Shown here one piece after another: positions 23,848 to 31,668 of a stretch of DNA of 64,000 nt. The translations under genes were made by a program, and so were the position numbers. Numbering within the stretch: the first letter of the stretch is position 1; every line of letters starts with the position of its first letter. The notes below the pieces were generated by a model. It did not search any database. It saw only the letters and a program-made list of their open reading frames with translations, and had not been told where the DNA came from. Origin of the DNA: Hominenteromicrobium sp900549945 (GTDB taxonomy: Bacteria; Bacillota; Clostridia; Oscillospirales; Acutalibacteraceae); assembly GCA_902472305.1 (NCBI GenBank), contig CABRNK010000004.1, positions 121,555-185,554 on the forward strand, written 5' to 3'.

Positions 23848-24792
23848 ATGAATAAAATCACCATCATCGGAAGCGGCAGCGTCGGCGCCACCATCGGCTA
23901 TACGCTCACCGTCATGGGCATGGCTTCCGAGATAGTCATGATCGACATCAACAACAACAAGGCGCTCGGCGAAGCGCTCGACATCCGTCAGGGCACGCCG
24001 TTCTGCAGCCCGTGCTCCATCTATGCGGGCAGCTATGCGGACAGCAAGGATTCCGATATCGTCATCATTACCTCCGGCGTGGCGAGAAAGCCGGGCCAGT
24101 CGAGACTCGACCTCGCGCAGACGAACGTCAACATCATCAAGAGTATCATCCCGGAGATCACGCGCTACGCGCCCGACGCCGTTTACCTGATCGTCAGCAA
24201 CCCGGTCGATATTCTGACCTACACCTTCTGCAAATGCTCCGGCCTGCCGGAGTCGCGCATCATCGGCTCCGGTACGATCCTCGATACCGCCCGCCTGCGC
24301 GCGCGCCTCGCGGAGTATTACTCGATCAACCAGCTCAACGTGCACGCATACGTGCTCGGCGAGCACGGCGACAGCTCGTTCGTGCCGTGGTCGCTCGCGA
24401 ATATTTCGAACATCCCGGTGAAGGATTACCACAGCTCCATCGCCGCGTCCGATCTCATCATGCCCGCGCTCGATTACGCGGAGGTTGAAAAGTACGTCCG
24501 CAAGTCCGGCGGCCGCGTTATCGAGCGCAAGGGCGCTACGTTCTATGCGGTTTCCGTCTCGGTCTGCCACATCGTCAAATGTATCCTGACCGGCATCGAC
24601 ACCACGATGACCGTCTCCACGATGCTCAACGGCGAGTATGGCATCGACGACGTGTGCCTCAGCCTTGTGAACATCGTCGGCCACAAGGGCGCGGAGAGCA
24701 AGATCCTCCTGCCGCTCACCGACGCGGAGCAGGAGTCGCTCAGAAAGAGCGCCGAGTGCCTCAAGGAGATCATCCGTCAGGTCGAGATCTGA
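23848..24792 (+). CDS. L-lactate/malate dehydrogenase family protein
   Basis: A 314-residue NAD-dependent dehydrogenase. GSGSVGATIG is the Rossmann loop, Arg86 in KPGQSR is the mobile-loop arginine, Asp146/Arg149 lie in LDTARLR and catalytic His173 in GEHGDSS. The residue just before KPG, which sets specificity (Gln in lactate, Arg in malate dehydrogenases), is Arg80 here, while KGATFYA keeps the lactate-type Thr. So malate/oxaloacetate activity is possible although such proteins are usually named lactate dehydrogenase. GTG 23836 is an alternative start. It is monocistronic, with its own promoter and terminator. Confidence 0.9.
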   Translation: MNKITIIGSGSVGATIGYTLTVMGMASEIVMIDINNNKALGEALDIRQGTPFCSPCSIYAGSYADSKDSDIVIITSGVARKPGQSRLDLAQTNVNIIKSIIPEITRYAPDAVYLIVSNPVDILTYTFCKCSGLPESRIIGSGTILDTARLRARLAEYYSINQLNVHAYVLGEHGDSSFVPWSLANISNIPVKDYHSSIAASDLIMPALDYAEVEKYVRKSGGRVIERKGATFYAVSVSVCHIVKCILTGIDTTMTVSTMLNGEYGIDDVCLSLVNIVGHKGAESKILLPLTDAEQESLRKSAECLKEIIRQVEI

Positions 24793-24853
24793 TTTTTCGG
24801 CGGCATACCGATGTACATACGGCGCCGGCCGGCATTTATCTGAAAAGCAAAGG

Positions 24854-24888
24854 AAAAGGGCACAGGCGGTATTCCGTCTGTGCCCTTT
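24854..24888. terminator. Bidirectional terminator after the dehydrogenase
   Basis: AAAGGGCACAG-CGG pairs with CCG-CTGTGCCCTTT around a short loop. It also serves mutS2 on the other strand. Confidence 0.85.
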
Positions 24889-24908
24889 GTGCTGCGCGCA
24901 GGTGCGCG

Positions 24909-26840
24909 TCAGAGCGTTTCGATCTTCTCGTCGTACACGGCCTCCACGCCGATTTTGCCCTTATCCATCTGGTGGCGCGCCTTGCGGTTTTCCACGGTGT
25001 AGAAGAGGATCGAAAAATCGTAGTCCGCGGGATACAGATCGGCGGCCTTGGCCTGCATTTTGAGCCGGCTGTGCCGGACGCTGTATTTTCGCCCCTGCAC
25101 CTGCACGACGACGCTGCCCATCTCGTCGGCCGGTCTGTAGACGATGCCGAGCTTTCTGCCCGGGTAGACGACCACGGAATCGCCGGTTTCAAACTGCAGG
25201 GCGTGCTGCGGGGGCTTTTTTGCGCGCGGGGTCTTTTCGATGCGGCTTTTCGGCGCCGGCAGCGGCGGCGGAAGCTCGAGCGCTGCGCCGTGTCCGCCGT
25301 CTGCCCGGCCGTAGGTCACGGATTTCGCGTAGCCGAGCAGCGCCTCGGGAAAGCCGAGCCGCTGGGCGATGTAAAACGCGCAGCTTTCGCCGGCCTCACC
25401 GATGACGAGGCGGTACTCCGGGCGCAGCGTTTCGCGGTTGAAGGTCATGCGCGCGTTGAGAACGCCCGGCGACTGCGCGGCATACTGTTTTACCTCCGCG
25501 TAGTGCGTCGTCGCGAGAAACAGGCAGCCGCGCTGCCGCAGAGCCTCGAGAATCGAGACGGCGATGCCCATGCCCTCGGCCGGGTCTGTGCCGGAGCCGA
25601 GCTCGTCGAGCAGCACGAGCGTGTCGGGCGCCGCATGGCTCAGGATATCGATGACGTTTGTGATGTGCGCGGAAAAGGTGGAAAGGTTCTGCGCGATGTC
25701 CTGCCGGTCGCCGATGTCGCAGAGAACGGCGCCGTTCATGCAGATTTCCGCGCCGTCGCACGGCAGGTGCAGGCCGCACTGCGCCATGACGGAGAAAAGC
25801 CCGACGAGCTTCAGCGTTACGGTCTTGCCGCCGGTGTTCGGCCCGGTGATCACAACGCCGCGCACGGTATCCGCGCCGTGCGGCCGGCCGATTTCGAAAT
25901 CGACCGGCACGCAGTCCCGGCTGTCGAGCAGCGGGTGGCGGCCCTTGTCGATCCGCATGTGCCGCTCCGTCGTGATCTGCGGCGCGCGCCCGCCGTGCTC
26001 CAAACTGAGCCGGCCCTTTGCGAAAGCAAAATCCGCGGATTCGATGGTTTCCGCGTTCAGCCGGATCGCGGAGCCCTGCTCGGCGACCATGCCGGAAAGC
26101 GTGTAGAGGATTTTGTCGATCTCAATGGCCTCCTCGGTTTCGAGCAGCGCGAGCTTTTCCGTGAAGCGGCGGATGGCGCTCGGCTCGATAAAGCAGGTAG
26201 AGCCCGCCGAAGAAACCGTGACGACGCTTCCGGCAACCTGATTCTTATAGTTCTTGGAGACCGGCAGCGTGTACCGGCCGTCCTTGACGGAGATGAAGCT
26301 GTCCGTGCAGTATTTTTTGTGGCTGCGCAGCAGCTCCTCCATTTTCGTTTTGATTTGTCCGCGCAGGCTTTCCATCTGGCGGCGGATATTTCGCAGGGCG
26401 GGCGTGGCGTTGGAATCGATCTCCGTGCCGGTGATGCAGCGGTGAATCTCCAGCGTCAGCGCCTCCAGCGAGTCGATCACGCCGCCGCAGAAGGCGAGCC
26501 CTGCGCCGGTCGTTTCGGCCTTTTTCAGGTAGGCTTTCAGGCGCTTGCAGGCCGCGCCGAAGGCGGCGCAGGAGAGCAGGGCCTCCGGCGTGAGCAGGCC
26601 TCCCTTTTCGGCGCGCGTCAGCGCGTCCCTTGCCGCCTGCGTGTCCGGCAGCGGCGGCAGGCCGGCAAAGTCGAGGATGGTTCGCGCGTCGTTTGTCTCG
26701 CGAAGCGCGCCGGTCAGCCGCGCTTCGCTGCGGTGCGGCGCGAGCGCCGCGATCTTGTCCTGCGCCCATTTTGTGGCGGCGCAGCCGGCAAGCTGGGCGC
26801 GGATCTGTTCAAAGCCTAGGGTTTCGAGTGCGTTTTGCAT
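24909..26840 (-). CDS. MutS2-family ATPase lacking the Smr nuclease domain
   Basis: A 643-residue protein. The helical clamp core includes YTLPVSKNYKNQVAGSV and SSAGSTCFIEPSAI. The ATPase has Walker A GPNTGGKTVTLKL and Walker B TLVLLDELGSGTDPAEG. MutS2 proteins usually reach about 780 residues with a C-terminal Smr endonuclease domain; this one stops after a KOW-like segment (GDSVVVYPGRKLGIVY) at DEKIETL, so the nuclease is missing. The family acts on recombination intermediates or collided ribosomes. ATG 26840 follows GAAAGGAAC. It sits behind a 280-base leader that ends in a terminator. Confidence 0.9.
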   Translation of the reverse strand: MQNALETLGFEQIRAQLAGCAATKWAQDKIAALAPHRSEARLTGALRETNDARTILDFAGLPPLPDTQAARDALTRAEKGGLLTPEALLSCAAFGAACKRLKAYLKKAETTGAGLAFCGGVIDSLEALTLEIHRCITGTEIDSNATPALRNIRRQMESLRGQIKTKMEELLRSHKKYCTDSFISVKDGRYTLPVSKNYKNQVAGSVVTVSSAGSTCFIEPSAIRRFTEKLALLETEEAIEIDKILYTLSGMVAEQGSAIRLNAETIESADFAFAKGRLSLEHGGRAPQITTERHMRIDKGRHPLLDSRDCVPVDFEIGRPHGADTVRGVVITGPNTGGKTVTLKLVGLFSVMAQCGLHLPCDGAEICMNGAVLCDIGDRQDIAQNLSTFSAHITNVIDILSHAAPDTLVLLDELGSGTDPAEGMGIAVSILEALRQRGCLFLATTHYAEVKQYAAQSPGVLNARMTFNRETLRPEYRLVIGEAGESCAFYIAQRLGFPEALLGYAKSVTYGRADGGHGAALELPPPLPAPKSRIEKTPRAKKPPQHALQFETGDSVVVYPGRKLGIVYRPADEMGSVVVQVQGRKYSVRHSRLKMQAKAADLYPADYDFSILFYTVENRKARHQMDKGKIGVEAVYDEKIETL

Positions 26841-26861
26841 GGGTGCGTTCCTTTCTGAAAT

Positions 26862-26904
26862 AAAAAATCCGCAGGTACTCTGCCGGCGCAAAATACCTGC
26901 GGAT
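26862..26904 (-). terminator. Intrinsic terminator inside the mutS2 leader
   Basis: On the minus strand ATCCGCAGGTA pairs with TACCTGCGGAT and a TTTTTT run follows, 22 bases before the mutS2 start codon. It would stop transcription before the gene unless read through. Confidence 0.85.
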
Positions 26905-27120
26905 ACGCAAAAAGAACACGGAAATCCCGCGAAAACGGACGTATCAGGCGGCAAGGCGCGGACAGAGTACGGGTAAACGGCTGCAAAGTAAGCCGGGCGT
27001 GCCGCTTTTTGCGGTACGCCTTATCCGATCGCTGTTCAGGCCGGCCTAAGTCAGAGACTCAGACCGACGCACCCGCCGATAACATCATAAATCCGTCTTC
27101 CTTTCATCACACTGATTTTG
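26905..27120 (-). ncRNA. Structured 5' leader upstream of the mutS2 terminator
   Basis: About 215 bases without a long frame, between the promoter at 27126-27154 and the terminator at 26862-26904. On the minus strand there is a hairpin GGCGTACCGC / GCGGCACGCC (27020-26996), a stem CGGCT / AGCCG just after it, and a 10-base palindrome AGGCCGGCCT. A nine-codon frame (27088-27059, MMLSAGASV) has a good AAAGGAAG site and could be a leader peptide. An 18-codon frame overlaps it. The arrangement suggests attenuation or a small RNA. No known riboswitch consensus was recognised. Confidence 0.55.
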
Positions 27121-27125
27121 GGTCA

Positions 27126-27154
27126 AGGATAGCACGAAGCCGGGCGTTTGTCAA
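27126..27154 (-). promoter_or_regulatory. Promoter of the mutS2 leader
   Basis: Minus strand TTGACA (27154-27149), 17 bases, TATCCT (27131-27126). Confidence 0.85.
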
Positions 27155-27173
27155 GGGAAAAAGCGCGCAAGGC

Positions 27174-27202
27174 TTGTTTCCCGGCGCGGTTTGTAGTAAA
27201 AT
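27174..27202 (+). promoter_or_regulatory. Promoter of the rhodanese gene
   Basis: TTGTTT (27174-27179), 17 bases, TAAAAT (27197-27202), diverging from the mutS2 promoter. Confidence 0.6.
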
Positions 27203-27254
27203 CATAGGCAACGGCGGACGATTCCGCCGCGGAAAGGGATGTGAACAAAACAGC

Positions 27255-27575
27255 ATGGAGCGGAAATATAAAAAGGTCTCCTTCGAGGAGGCCGGGGAAA
27301 TCATAGAAAACGAGCCGAACCGGCTGATCTTCGACGTACGCGAGGAGGAGGAATACAACCTCGGGCACGCGAAAGGCGCGGCTTTGTTTCCCGTGGGCAG
27401 CATCACGCGCGAAACGGCGGAGAAGCGGATTCCGTCGGCCGATACGCCGGTGCTAGTCTACTGCCGCAGCGGCCAGCGCAGCCGGATGGCGGCGGAAAAG
27501 CTCGCCGCGCTCGGCTACACCTGCGTTTACGATGTGGGCAGCCTTGTCGGCTGGCCGCACGGCATCGAGTGGTAA
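27255..27575 (+). CDS. Single-domain rhodanese-like sulfurtransferase
   Basis: A 106-residue protein with one rhodanese domain: LIFDVREEEEYNLGHAKGA near residue 25 and the active-site loop VYCRSGQRS with Cys70. It accepts a sulfane sulfur as a persulfide on that Cys, and the six-residue loop size fits a true sulfurtransferase. The ATG at 27255 is 15 bases from GGAAAGGG, a loose ribosome site. It is alone between divergent mutS2 and convergent D-lactate dehydrogenase genes. A second rhodanese domain occurs in the CoA-disulfide reductase at 58423. Confidence 0.9.
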   Translation: MERKYKKVSFEEAGEIIENEPNRLIFDVREEEEYNLGHAKGAALFPVGSITRETAEKRIPSADTPVLVYCRSGQRSRMAAEKLAALGYTCVYDVGSLVGWPHGIEW

Positions 27576-27612
27576 GCCGCGGCATGTGCGGTGAGGATGC
27601 GGGCGCCGGGGA

Positions 27613-28650
27613 TCAGAAGCAGCGCGCCTGCCGCGTTTTCCGGCAGTCCTGCCCGGCTTTGTCGCGGTCGCAGAGGTAGCAGATCTCGTTTTCAAGCGGT
27701 GCGCCGGAGAAAAACGCGTCGAGATTTTTGATCGTCTCCTCCGCGATGTTGTGGAGCGCCTCCTCAGTCAGAAACGCCTGATGCGCCGTCAAAATCACGT
27801 TTGGGCGCGAGACGAGCAGCGCGAGCGTGTCGTCGCGGATGATCGTGTCGGAGCGGTCCTCGTAAAAGAGGTTCGCTTCCTCCTCGTACACGTCGAGCCC
27901 CGCGCCGCCGACCGTGCGGTCGTTGAGCGCGTCGAGCAAAGCCTCGCTGTCGATCAGCGCGCCGCGCGAGGTGTTCAAAATGAAAACGCCCTTTTTCATC
28001 TTGGAAAAGGCGCCGCGATTCAAAATGTGCTGCGTTTCGGGCGTCAGCGGGCAGTGCAGCGAGATCACGTCGCTGTCGCGGAAAAGCGTGTCGAGCTCCA
28101 CATAGTCGAGGCCGCTGTCCTTTGCAGGGAATTTGTCGTAGGCGAGCACGCGCATGCCGAAGCCGCGGCAGATTTCGATGAACGTGCGGCCGATCTTGCC
28201 CGTGCCGATCACGCCGACGGTCTTGCCGTAGAGGTCGGTGCCCGTCAGGCCGACAATGCTGAAATTGAACTCGCGCGTGCGGTTGTACGCCTTGTGCAGC
28301 CGGCGGTTCAGTGTGAGCAGCAGCCCCATCGTATGCTCGGCGACCGCGTGCGGCGAGTAGGCCGGCACGCGCACGATGTGCAGCTTTTCAAAAGCGGCCT
28401 GCACGTCCACATTGCTGTAGCCGGCGCAGCGCATGGCGATGAGCTGCACGCCGTTGTTGTGGAGCCGCTCGATGGCGAGCGCGTTGATGCGGTCGTTCAC
28501 GAAGGCGCACACGGCGTCGAAGCCGTCGGTGAATTTGGCGGTGTGGTGGTTGAGCTTCTCCTCGAAGTACGTGATCTCGTAATTTTGGCCGAGCGCGTCG
28601 AACCAAGTGCGGTCGTACGGCTTCGTATCGAAAAATGCGATTTTTTTCAT
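27613..28650 (-). CDS. D-lactate dehydrogenase (D-2-hydroxyacid dehydrogenase family)
   Basis: A 345-residue NAD-dependent enzyme. The Rossmann loop is VGVIGTGKIGRTF. The catalytic Arg lies in LNTSRGALID, the acid in GLDVYEEEAN and the His in LTAHQAFLTEEAL. The N-terminal part (KKIAFFDTKPYDRTWF) matches LdhA-type enzymes that reduce pyruvate to D-lactate at the end of fermentation. ATG 28650 begins the conserved KKIAFFD. The C-terminal tail has extra cysteines (CYLCDRD), possibly incidental. It is monocistronic. Confidence 0.92.
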   Translation of the reverse strand: MKKIAFFDTKPYDRTWFDALGQNYEITYFEEKLNHHTAKFTDGFDAVCAFVNDRINALAIERLHNNGVQLIAMRCAGYSNVDVQAAFEKLHIVRVPAYSPHAVAEHTMGLLLTLNRRLHKAYNRTREFNFSIVGLTGTDLYGKTVGVIGTGKIGRTFIEICRGFGMRVLAYDKFPAKDSGLDYVELDTLFRDSDVISLHCPLTPETQHILNRGAFSKMKKGVFILNTSRGALIDSEALLDALNDRTVGGAGLDVYEEEANLFYEDRSDTIIRDDTLALLVSRPNVILTAHQAFLTEEALHNIAEETIKNLDAFFSGAPLENEICYLCDRDKAGQDCRKTRQARCF

Positions 28651-28808
28651 GGCGGCGAACCTCCCGTTTTGTTTTCTGTCTGTAGTCTGTGCCGGATAAA
28701 CCGCGCTATTCCGCACAAACTACGGGAGAAGCGCCGAAATGCGCGGCCGTGCCCTGTAAAGAGCGCGGCGCCTGCGGTTTCGTGCGGAGCAAAGGAGGCA
28801 TCCGGATT

Positions 28809-29165
28809 TTGGAATACATTCGTGCTTTTGTGGTCGGCGGGCTGATCTGTGTGATCGGCCAGCTTCTGATCGATTTGACAAAGCTGACGCCGGCCCGCAT
28901 CATGGTGCTGTACGTGACGGGCGGCGTGGTGCTCGGCGCACTTGGCTGGTATGCGCCGCTCGTCCATTACGCAGGCTGCGGCGCCACGGTGCCGCTCTCG
29001 GGCTTCGGCTACCTGCTTGCGGAGGGCGTGCGCGCCGCCGTGGAAGAAAAGGGCCTGCTCGGCGCCTTTACCGGCGGCGTGGCGGCCGCGGCTGCGGGCA
29101 TTGCCGCCGCGGTTGCCTTCGGCTATCTCGCGGCGCTGTTCGCAAAACCGGGGGATAAGGCCTAG
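28809..29165 (+). CDS. spoVAE: Stage V sporulation protein AE (SpoVAE family)
   Basis: A 118-residue membrane protein with four predicted helices: IRAFVVGGLICVIGQLLIDL, then PARIMVLYVTGGVVLGALGW, HYAGCGATVPLSGFGYLLAE and AAAAAGIAAAVAFGYLAALF. The GxGATVPLSGFGxxLxxGV stretch is typical of SpoVAE/SpoVAC. In spore-formers SpoVA proteins move dipicolinic acid into and out of the spore. Starting at TTG 28809 places AAAGGAGG ten bases upstream. Unusually, spoVAC and spoVAD are not next to it. Confidence 0.88.
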   Translation: MEYIRAFVVGGLICVIGQLLIDLTKLTPARIMVLYVTGGVVLGALGWYAPLVHYAGCGATVPLSGFGYLLAEGVRAAVEEKGLLGAFTGGVAAAAAGIAAAVAFGYLAALFAKPGDKA

Positions 29166-29182
29166 CGGCGCAAAACGAAAAA

Positions 29183-29233
29183 CAGCAGAAAACGGACGGC
29201 TGCCATCGAATCGGGCAGCCGTCCGTTTTGCTG
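29183..29233. terminator. Terminator after spoVAE
   Basis: CAGCA-AAAACGGACGGCTGCC pairs with GGCAGCCGTCCGTTTTGCTG around an 8-base loop and is followed by a T-rich stretch. Confidence 0.9.
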
Positions 29234-29246
29234 TGCGCTTTTTCCC

Positions 29247-29312
29247 TTGACAAATGGTTTTTTCGCGGCTATAATCAAAATGGTTCTTTTAAAAACAGTT
29301 TCTAATAAAACT
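29247..29312 (+). promoter_or_regulatory. Consensus promoter and likely operator of the MarR-MATE operon
   Basis: TTGACA (29247-29252), 17 bases, TATAAT (29270-29275) is a perfect consensus. An inverted repeat AGTTT-CTAATA-AAACT at 29297-29312 lies downstream of the start of transcription, a usual place for a MarR site. Confidence 0.85.
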
Positions 29313-29327
29313 AAGGGGAGCGGATAG

Positions 29328-29789
29328 ATGGAACGAATCACGGAATACCTCAGCCACATCCGGCGCACGATGAAGCTGCATGAAAGCCTCCTGAAAACGA
29401 TCTGCGGGCGGTATGGCCTCACACTTGTAGAGGCGCAGGTCGTGAGCTTTCTGCACAACAACCCGACAAAGGACACGGCCGGCGATATTGTGGAGCTGCG
29501 CATGCTCTCAAAGGGCAATGTCTCGCAGGCGGTTGAAAGGCTGATTCAGAAATCGATGCTGGCGCGCAGCCCGGATGCGGCGGACCGGCGGAAAATCCAC
29601 CTGCGCCTTTTGGCGGCGTCGGCGCCGGTCACGAAAGAGATCGACGCACTGCAGGAGCAGTTTCATGCCGCGGTGTTTCAGGGGCTCAGCCCGGAGGAGT
29701 ACGCGCAGTTTGAGGCGCTCAATCGCCGCGTGATAAAAAACGTCGAGCGCGCCGCACAGAAAAAAACGCCGGAAAATGACGGTGAATAG
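29328..29789 (+). CDS. MarR-family transcriptional regulator
   Basis: A 153-residue protein with the MarR fold: GLTLVEAQVVSFLHN, AGDIVELRMLSKGNVSQAVE as helix-turn-helix, and the wing SPDAADRRKIHLRLL with the conserved Asp-Arg-Arg. It ends 11 bases before the MATE gene, and a perfect promoter with an inverted repeat precedes it. This is a standard repressor-efflux pair: binding of a toxic ligand should release the repressor and induce export. Confidence 0.9.
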   Translation: MERITEYLSHIRRTMKLHESLLKTICGRYGLTLVEAQVVSFLHNNPTKDTAGDIVELRMLSKGNVSQAVERLIQKSMLARSPDAADRRKIHLRLLAASAPVTKEIDALQEQFHAAVFQGLSPEEYAQFEALNRRVIKNVERAAQKKTPENDGE

Positions 29790-29800
29790 GGGGATACACC

Positions 29801-31177
29801 ATGGAGAAGGATAAGGATTTTTTGGCTAAGGAGCCTGTGGGAAAGCTCCTGCTGCGCCTTGCGCTGCCGACGGTGCTCGCGCAGCTTATCAACATGCTGT
29901 ACAATATTGTCGACCGCATGTATATCGGGCATATTCCGGAAGAGGGCGCCATGGCGCTGACCGGCGTCGGCGTCTGTATGCCGCTGATTATGATCGTCGC
30001 GGCCTTCGCGGCGCTGGTCGGCAACGGCGGCGCGCCGCGCGCTTCCATTTTTATGGGACAGAGCGATTATGAAAGCGCGGAAAAGACGCTCGGAAACTGC
30101 TTTACGCTGCAGATTATCATCTCCGTTGTACTTACGGCTGTCCTGCTGATCTTTAACCGCACGTTTCTTCTGGCGTTTGGCGCGAGCGAAAAGACGATCG
30201 GCTATGCCGTGGATTACATGAATATTTACGCGATCGGCACGATTTTTGTACAGCTCACGCTCGGCATGAATGCGTTTATCACAGCGCAGGGCTTTGCAAA
30301 AACCGGTATGCTCTCCGTCTTGATCGGCGCGGCGGCGAATATCGTGCTCGATCCGCTCTTTATTTTTGCGTTTGATATGGGCGTGCGCGGCGCGGCGCTC
30401 GCGACGATCCTTTCGCAGGCCATGTCGTGCGCATGGGTGCTTCTGTTCTTGTTCGGCAAAAAGACGCAGCTTCGCCTGCGCCGCAGTCGGCTGGGGCTCG
30501 AGCCGAAAATCATTCTGCCAAGCCTTGCGCTCGGCCTGTCCGTCTTTATCATGCAGGCGAGCGAAAGCGTCATTTCCGTCTGCTTCAATGCCTCGCTGCT
30601 GCACTACGGCAGCGACATCGCCGTCGGCGCGATGACGATCCTCACGAGCGTCATGCAGTTTGCGATGCTGCCGCTGCAGGGCCTCGGGCAGGGCGCGCAG
30701 CCGATCATCAGCTATAATTACGGGGCGGGCAACGCACAGCGCGTTAAGAAGGCGTTCAGCCTGCTTTTGAAGGTCAGTCTCGCTTATGCGGCGCTGCTTT
30801 GGGCGGCCGTCATGCTTTTCCCGCAGGCGTTCGCCGCGATGTTCACTTCAGATGCGGCGCTGCTCGAATTCACGCGCACGGCTTTGCGCATCTATATGGC
30901 GTGTTCGGTGCTCTTCGGCATCCAGATGGCATGCCAGATGACGTTTACCGCGCTCGGCAAAGCGAAGGCCTCCATCCTTGTCGCCGTAATGCGCAAGTTC
31001 ATTCTGCTGATTCCGCTGATCTACACGCTGCCGCATCTCCTTGCGTCTGACCCGACGACGGCCGTTTATCTCGCAGAGCCTGTGGCGGATTTCTTCGCCG
31101 TGTGCTTTACGGCCGTGCTCTTTTTCTTCCAGTTCCGCAAGGCGCTGCGGGAGATGGCGGGTCAGAGAGCCGGCTGA
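29801..31177 (+). CDS. MATE-family multidrug exporter
   Basis: A 458-residue protein with 12 predicted helices in two MatE halves. The first begins LPTVLAQLINMLYNIVDRMY and includes YAIGTIFVQLTLGMNAFITA; the second includes QGLGQGAQPIISYNYGAGN, the usual MATE repeat signature. It exports cationic compounds in exchange for Na+ or H+. It is the second gene of the MarR operon. Two further MATE genes lie at 43535 and 54389 on the other strand. Confidence 0.92.
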   Translation: MEKDKDFLAKEPVGKLLLRLALPTVLAQLINMLYNIVDRMYIGHIPEEGAMALTGVGVCMPLIMIVAAFAALVGNGGAPRASIFMGQSDYESAEKTLGNCFTLQIIISVVLTAVLLIFNRTFLLAFGASEKTIGYAVDYMNIYAIGTIFVQLTLGMNAFITAQGFAKTGMLSVLIGAAANIVLDPLFIFAFDMGVRGAALATILSQAMSCAWVLLFLFGKKTQLRLRRSRLGLEPKIILPSLALGLSVFIMQASESVISVCFNASLLHYGSDIAVGAMTILTSVMQFAMLPLQGLGQGAQPIISYNYGAGNAQRVKKAFSLLLKVSLAYAALLWAAVMLFPQAFAAMFTSDAALLEFTRTALRIYMACSVLFGIQMACQMTFTALGKAKASILVAVMRKFILLIPLIYTLPHLLASDPTTAVYLAEPVADFFAVCFTAVLFFFQFRKALREMAGQRAG

Positions 31178-31209
31178 GGTATTCACCCGCGCTGTTGTCC
31201 AAAACAGAA

Positions 31210-31289
31210 AAAGCCCCCGCACGAAAATGAACGGTTCCGGATTGTGCAGATAGTTCAATCCGAAATGGTTCAAAATGTGCGGGGGCTTT
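31210..31289. terminator. Long bidirectional terminator hairpin
   Basis: AAAGCCCCCGCAC (31210-31222) pairs with GTGCGGGGGCTTT (31277-31289), and an inner stem includes CCGGATTG / CAATCCG. It separates the MATE gene from the small protein on the other strand. Confidence 0.9.
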
Positions 31290-31298
31290 GCAGACCTC

Positions 31299-31448
31299 TT
31301 ACTGGATCGAGCCCTCGAGATATTCCTCCAGCTCCTCGTCCTGTCTCTTCTTGTCGAAATACGAAAATACCGCGAACGCCGCGGCGATAACAGCGACGGC
31401 CGCCGTGATGCAGCCGATGATCGTGAGCACTTTATTGAGGCATTTCAT
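31299..31448 (-). CDS. Small single-helix membrane protein
   Basis: A 49-residue protein. Residues 5-30 (NKVLTIIGCITAAVAVIAAA) form one membrane helix, followed by YFDKKRQDEELEEYLEGSIQ, a charged cytoplasmic tail. ATG 31448 has GAAAGGACGG upstream. Similar small proteins are common in Clostridia without known function. It has the terminator at 31210-31289 downstream. It may be controlled together with the divergent LacI gene, though the gap is 220 bases. Confidence 0.65.
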   Translation of the reverse strand: MKCLNKVLTIIGCITAAVAVIAAAFAVFSYFDKKRQDEELEEYLEGSIQ

Positions 31449-31579
31449 AAATAAATCCGTCCTTTCTGCGTGTCGTTTCACTTCCAGCGATGCGCCGCCG
31501 TGCAGCGCATCAAGTTATCTCTATCATACCCAAGTTTTTGTAAAATGTCAAATCTTTTTCAAACATCACCGCGGTTTTC

Positions 31580-31608
31580 TTGACAGTCCGTCAAAAAGCA
31601 TATATCAT
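31580..31608 (+). promoter_or_regulatory. Promoter of the LacI-family regulator
   Basis: TTGACA (31580-31585), 17 bases, TATCAT (31603-31608). An imperfect inverted repeat, TTGACAG-TCC-GTCAA, covers the -35. Confidence 0.8.
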
Positions 31609-31668
31609 ATATTTCTGAGGTGTCGGCCGGTGAGCCGCGCGCCGGAATGCGGGGGTATAAGGATCAGG

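Noticed and set aside
26862..27120. T-box or tmRNA in the mutS2 leader
   Set aside because: No T-box AGAGA or GGUGGNACCGCG, no tRNA-like ends; kept as an unclassified leader.
31210..31289. CRISPR-like or repeat element
   Set aside because: A single hairpin without repeated units; it fits a terminator. No CRISPR array was seen in the window.
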